DNA from: Propionibacteriaceae bacterium
Lineage (GTDB): Bacteria; Actinomycetota; Actinomycetes; Propionibacteriales; Propionibacteriaceae
Length of the DNA stretch: 18,818 bases
Direction of reading: 5' to 3'
Assembly: GCA_009781325.1 (NCBI GenBank)
Contig: WQYJ01000016.1
Location: 1-18,818, forward strand
The notes under the pieces were generated by a model. The model had not been told where the DNA came from, made no database searches, and worked only from the letters and a program-made list of their open reading frames with translations. A program made the position numbers and the translations under genes. This document shows, one piece after another, positions 16,106-18,818 of this stretch. Positions within the stretch are counted from its first letter, which is position 1; each line of letters opens with the position of its first letter.

Positions 16106-16399
16106 ATGAATCTCAATGACTTTGCCACGGCCTCTCAACTCGTGGGGGACCTCACCTGCTCACCTGCAACACTGACCAGGATTGCTCAGTATCACCCCAG
16201 CTTGCGGAAACTGGTTGCCACACACCCCAACACAGACCCAGCTATCTTCGATTGGTTGGCTGCTCTGGGTGACACCGAACTCACGCGGATCATCGCAGAG
16301 AGACGATCACAGCCGCAGACTAGCCTCGCCCCAGGGGCACCGGCTCTTCCTGAGTTTGTGGAACACACGACGATGAGTACGGGGCACCGCGATGGATAG
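16106..16399 (+). pseudogene. Propeller gene F, N-terminal fragment (LRV_2-like domain)
   Basis: 97 residues from ATG 16106 (MNLNDFATASQLVG); a GTG at 16100 overlapping the stop of E is an alternative start. Residues 1-65 are a well-kept LRV-like domain (TLTRIAQYHPSLRKLVATHP, WLAALGDTELTRI). The linker ends in LPEFVE, matching MPEFVE of D, and eight residues later the frame stops. The next frame continues as DEYGAPRW, matching DENGSPRW in blade 3 of D. A deletion therefore removed the equivalent of about D residues 87-348 (linker, membrane helix, stalk, roughly three blades, near 785 bp) and shifted the frame. It could still give a small soluble LRV protein. It has one cysteine (Cys18), unrelated to the propeller pair. 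Confidence 0.8.
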
Positions 16400-17064
16400 T
16401 GTCGGCTGACGGTACCGGTGACTTTCAGGGGATCACCACAACCCAGACGAATGATGTCATCGTAGTTGGTGACACGAACTGGGGTAATGGGCAAGATTCC
16501 TATTACTCCGAGGCCTTGGTCATCAAGTATTCATCCAGCGGTGAGCAACGCTGGCGTAAGACCTACACCAGCATGGATGTCAATGTACTGAATGCAGTAA
16601 CAACAACCAGCGAAGGAATCATCGCTGTGGGAACCACAGGCGCTGCACCTGATAGCCAGGCTGCCAATCGCAAGACAGAGGCGCTTATGATGCTGTTGGA
16701 CGAAGATGGTGATCTGCAATGGTCTGCTACGTACGGTGGAAGTGGCGAGGACTCTTTCAACGACGTGGCAGTGGTCGGTGATCGGTTGTTTGCGATTACC
16801 TGGGCATTCTCGCCTGATGGTGATTTCTACTCTCCTTATGTTATAGGCCCCATGGTGGGTGAGGCTGTCATCTCTGAGATTAACCTCGAAGGTGACTTGG
16901 CTCGAACGATGAACTTTGGCGGGAGCCAAGGAGATTCCTTGAGGCGGATTACCTCAACATCTACGGCAATCATTGCTGTGGGTTTGACTGGGTCTGATGA
17001 CGGGAAGCTGCCCCCCACCTGCGGAATGGCAGATGCCGCCATTGCTTACGTCAGCATCATCTAG
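16399..17064 (+). pseudogene. Propeller gene F, C-terminal fragment (four blades)
   Basis: 221 residues if read from the GTG at 16399, which overlaps the stop of the N-terminal fragment by one base (TAGTG). The same frame is open further upstream to the deletion point (DEYGAPRWIVSADG). It contains the last strand of blade 3 and blades 4-7, for example FNDVAVVGDRLFAIT and LRRITSTSTAIIAVGL, and ends with the family signature DGKLPPTCGMADAAI. Cys remains in blade 7, but its partner before blade 1 is gone. Without a membrane helix or export signal it cannot reach the outside, and four blades cannot make the ring, so it is most likely dead. Reinitiation at TAGTG is possible but unproven. Confidence 0.8.
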
Positions 17065-17079
17065 TAAAAGGCCTCAGTA

Positions 17080-17115
17080 ATAGACCTCACAGATTTCACC
17101 TCAGCAGCCAAGCCC
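17080..17115 (+). pseudogene. Relic G: first twelve codons of a seventh paralogue, start codon ATA
   Basis: Directly after F, the bases read ATA GAC CTC ACA GAT TTC ACC TCA GCA GCC AAG CCC, that is (I)DLTDFTSAAKP, matching MDLTDFTTAS of D and MDLTDFTIAS of E. The first codon is ATA in place of ATG. The family resemblance ends where the 84-bp repeat array begins. This looks like a seventh gene cut off by the repeat array or a linked deletion. Confidence 0.65.
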
Positions 17116-17124
17116 ATGATCCCC

Positions 17125-17501
17125 ACCCCGGTCATGCTGCCGAAGGCAGTACCCCCGGCAGCCGACGTATGGACTGGGGTAAAGACCTACCCCCAGACCC
17201 TAAGCCCACCCCCGGTCATGCTGCCGAAGGCAGTACCCCCGGCAGCCAACGTAGGGACTGGGGTAAAGACCTACCCCCAGACCCTAAGCCCACCCCCGGT
17301 CATCCTGCCGAAGGCAGTACCCCCGGCAGCCAACGTAGGGACTGGGGTAAAGACCTACCCCCAGACCCTAAGCCCACCCCCGGTCATCCTGCCGCAGGCA
17401 GGACCCCCGGCAGCCAACGTAGGGACTGGGGTAAAGCTTTCCTTCAAGTCCATACGTCGGCTGCCGGGGGTACTGCCTTCGGCAGCATGACCGGGGGGGG
17501 G
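17125..17501. repeat. Tandem array of four 84-bp units derived from the palindromic element, plus inverted arm
   Basis: GGTCAT of each unit starts at 17130, 17214, 17298 and 17382, an exact 84-bp period. Each unit has GGTCATSCTGCC, GGCAG, ACCCCCGGCAGCC and ACTGGGGTAAAG; the first three continue with ACCTACCCCCAGACCCTAAG. The fourth continues into CTTTCCTTCAAGTCC and then the inverted right arm (17447-17500), so 17377-17501 is a complete element like 6040-6164. All three reading frames over part of the array are open because 84 is divisible by three, but the same element is non-coding elsewhere. It ends in a run of nine G. Confidence 0.92.
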
Positions 17502-17548
17502 AGTTATCCACAGTTCTGATTTCGTCTATTTTTCCTTGTGGATAACTC
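17501..17548. promoter_or_regulatory. Inverted pair of perfect DnaA-box sequences
   Basis: GAGTTATCCACA (17501-17512) and its exact reverse complement TGTGGATAACTC (17537-17548) flank a 24-bp AT-richer spacer. TTATCCACA is the consensus DnaA box. It lies 46 bp ahead of the DUF222/HNH start. It may be a DnaA-controlled operator, or simply a conserved hairpin; nothing else here suggests an origin. Confidence 0.6.
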
Positions 17549-17580
17549 AATCCTGGGTAGAAAATGTCTGTATATCATGA

Positions 17581-17586
17581 TAGAAT
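17581..17586 (+). promoter_or_regulatory. -10 element of the DUF222/HNH gene, leaderless
   Basis: TAGAAT ends seven bases before the A of the ATG at 17594, the distance expected if transcription starts at the start codon. There is no Shine-Dalgarno upstream, which fits a leaderless mRNA, common in actinobacteria. No clear -35 hexamer is seen. Confidence 0.5.
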
Positions 17587-17601
17587 CGAACGTATGTACG
17601 A
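17586..17601. promoter_or_regulatory. LexA/SOS-box-like palindrome over the start codon of the DUF222/HNH gene
   Basis: TCGAACGTATGTACGA has one mismatch to the actinobacterial SOS consensus TCGAAC-N4-GTTCGA. It overlaps the last base of the -10 element and contains the ATG, so bound LexA would block initiation. 13E12-type genes of mycobacteria are known for LexA boxes near their starts, which supports the call. Confidence 0.6.
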
Positions 17602-18818
17602 ATCACAGGAAGAGTGGTTATCTCACGCGAGAGCCGAGATGACAAAGCTCACTCAACTGTGCCGTCAACGCGACGAACTCGAAGCGGAAATATCCACCCA
17701 ACTCGCCACTGCGATTCACACCTACACCTGGCCCGAGGAGATTCCCCTACCCAAAGAACACCACGAATACCGGTTCCAAGAAATCAGCGAAGACCTGTTC
17801 GGGGAAGACCTCAGCGGAGAACTCGCAGTCACCATGCGCATGTCCACCACAGCAGCGGCATACCTGATCAAAGACATCCGCACCCTGTGCGTCTACCTAC
17901 CCACCTGCTGGACTCAAGTCACCACCGGAGTCGCACCCCTATGGCAGGCACGCCGAGTCGCCCACGAAACCCAATGGCTAACCGACGACCAATACGCCAT
18001 CGTCGATGCGATGATAGCCCCCACCCTAGGAACCGTAAACACCAAACGACTCAACCGAGTCATCAGCGCAGCCCTCGCCACAGCCGACCCCAACCATCTG
18101 CGTGATCAAGTCAAGCACGGCTCCTCCCGCCATGTGCATGTCAACGGTGACACCATGGATCCGCTCACCGGATGGGTCAACGCCCGCATTGATCGCTCCG
18201 ACTCGATCTACTTCGATGCGATGATTCAACACATCGCCGACACCCTGGCCGCCAACGGCAACACCGCAACCCACGACGAACGACGAGCCAAAGCCCTCGG
18301 CATCCTCGCCAACCCCGCTGCAGCAGTCCAACTCATCGGACTACCCACCACCCGCGGGATGAACCCAGCTCCCGACACTGAGGACGCTCAACAAGCATTC
18401 ATCCGCTCAGCAGCCACCCTAATCCCCGCATTCACCCCGCGCACCCAGGTGTATGTTCACCTCCACGCTGACAACCTCAACGACCCCGAAGCCATCGCCC
18501 GGATCGAAAACATCGGACCACTACTCATCGAACAGCTCCACAACCTCACCCAAGCCACCCACGTACGCCTAACCCCCGCAATCCACCTCAACGCCAGTGA
18601 CATTTCCGTGGACTCCTACGAGATACCCACCCGCATCCGCGACCGAATACTACTCACCCACCCCCACGACGTATTCCCCTGGTCCAGCATCGAATCCAGA
18701 CACCTCGACCTCGACCACACCAACCCCTACCGAGCAGGCGAAACCGGTCAAACCAGAGTCTCCAACCTCGGACCCCTGTCCCGGCGCGCCCACCGACTCA
18801 AAACACACGCCGGCTGGC
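17594..18818 (+). CDS. DUF222 domain / HNH endonuclease-like protein (13E12 repeat family), C-terminus beyond window
   Basis: Open from ATG 17594 to the window end, 408 codons with no stop. The N-terminal ~300 residues are a mostly helical DUF222 domain (for example AVTMRMSTTAAAYLIKD and NTKRLNRVISAAL). The last ~45 visible residues are the start of an HNH domain: LDLDHTNPY, then GQTRVSNLGPLSRRAHRLK and THAGW, with His-Asp-His/Asn-type metal and catalytic positions. The family (13E12/REP13E12 in M. tuberculosis) is often multicopy in actinobacteria. Its function is not settled: possibly a nuclease linked to mobile DNA or DNA damage. The promoter carries an SOS-like box and DnaA-box pair. The start is supported by the leaderless promoter geometry. 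It follows the repeat array and has no visible partner gene. Confidence 0.9.
   Translation, partial: MYESQEEWLSHARAEMTKLTQLCRQRDELEAEISTQLATAIHTYTWPEEIPLPKEHHEYRFQEISEDLFGEDLSGELAVTMRMSTTAAAYLIKDIRTLCVYLPTCWTQVTTGVAPLWQARRVAHETQWLTDDQYAIVDAMIAPTLGTVNTKRLNRVISAALATADPNHLRDQVKHGSSRHVHVNGDTMDPLTGWVNARIDRSDSIYFDAMIQHIADTLAANGNTATHDERRAKALGILANPAAAVQLIGLPTTRGMNPAPDTEDAQQAFIRSAATLIPAFTPRTQVYVHLHADNLNDPEAIARIENIGPLLIEQLHNLTQATHVRLTPAIHLNASDISVDSYEIPTRIRDRILLTHPHDVFPWSSIESRHLDLDHTNPYRAGETGQTRVSNLGPLSRRAHRLKTHAGW

Noticed and set aside
17116..17490. Open frame of 124 codons with a 28-residue repeat (Pro-rich) over the 84-bp array
   Set aside because: The frame is open only because the repeat unit is a multiple of three; other frames are open too, the same element is non-coding at 1-98 and 6040-6164, and there is no ribosome site.
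17125..17501. CRISPR array
   Set aside because: The units are continuous 84-bp tandem copies without unique spacers, and no cas gene is near.
17493..17501. Run of nine G as a phase-variation tract
   Set aside because: It lies in the arm of a non-coding palindrome and not at a useful place in a gene or promoter spacer; length change would probably have no effect.
17501..17548. Chromosomal origin of replication
   Set aside because: Only two DnaA boxes, and no dnaA, dnaN, rpmH or parAB nearby; a promoter-linked site is more likely.

Overview
The window looks like chromosomal DNA of a moderately high-GC actinobacterium. The DUF4191-type membrane protein downstream of a SucB/DlaT-type E2, an actinobacterial-style MenB, an ACT-like-tailed threonine ammonia-lyase and a DUF222/13E12-type HNH protein all point there. 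A Propionibacteriaceae-like or related lineage is my best guess, at low confidence. No RNA gene, CRISPR array, insertion sequence or phage gene was found.

Layout. 1-98: part of a dispersed palindromic repeat. 195-2315 (+): a PLP aminotransferase and a patatin-like phospholipase. 2323-4978 (-): a DUF4191 membrane protein and the E2 acyltransferase sucB. 5104-6009 (+): menB. 6040-6164: a complete copy of the palindromic repeat between the convergent menB and ilvA ends. 6181-7473 (-): ilvA. These are housekeeping metabolic genes (menaquinone, branched-chain amino acids, 2-oxoacid dehydrogenase).

7618-17115 (+) is the striking part: a head-to-tail array of paralogous membrane-anchored beta-propeller proteins, here called A to F plus a relic G. 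The full design is a ~65-residue cytoplasmic helical domain (LRV_2-like, 'variant leucine-rich repeat'), a Pro-rich linker, one membrane helix (N-in/C-out), a Pro/Ser/Thr stalk and an extracellular seven-bladed propeller. A, D and E have all parts. B and C lack the LRV domain. F has lost the membrane helix and about the first three blades through an out-of-frame deletion. G is only a twelve-codon relic whose start codon reads ATA. B, C, D and E each contain exactly two cysteines, one just before blade 1 and one in blade 7, which predicts a disulfide that closes the ring; A has no cysteine at all. C, D and E are each preceded by a homologous leader with a hairpin and a conserved palindrome. The array appears to be evolving by duplication, deletion and possibly gene conversion. 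Its function is unknown; an envelope receptor or adhesion role is inference only.

17125-17501: four 84-bp tandem repeats derived from the same palindromic element, ending in an inverted arm. 17501-17601: an inverted pair of perfect DnaA-box sequences, then a -10 element and a LexA/SOS-like palindrome that overlaps the start codon of a DUF222/HNH protein (17594 to beyond the window end).
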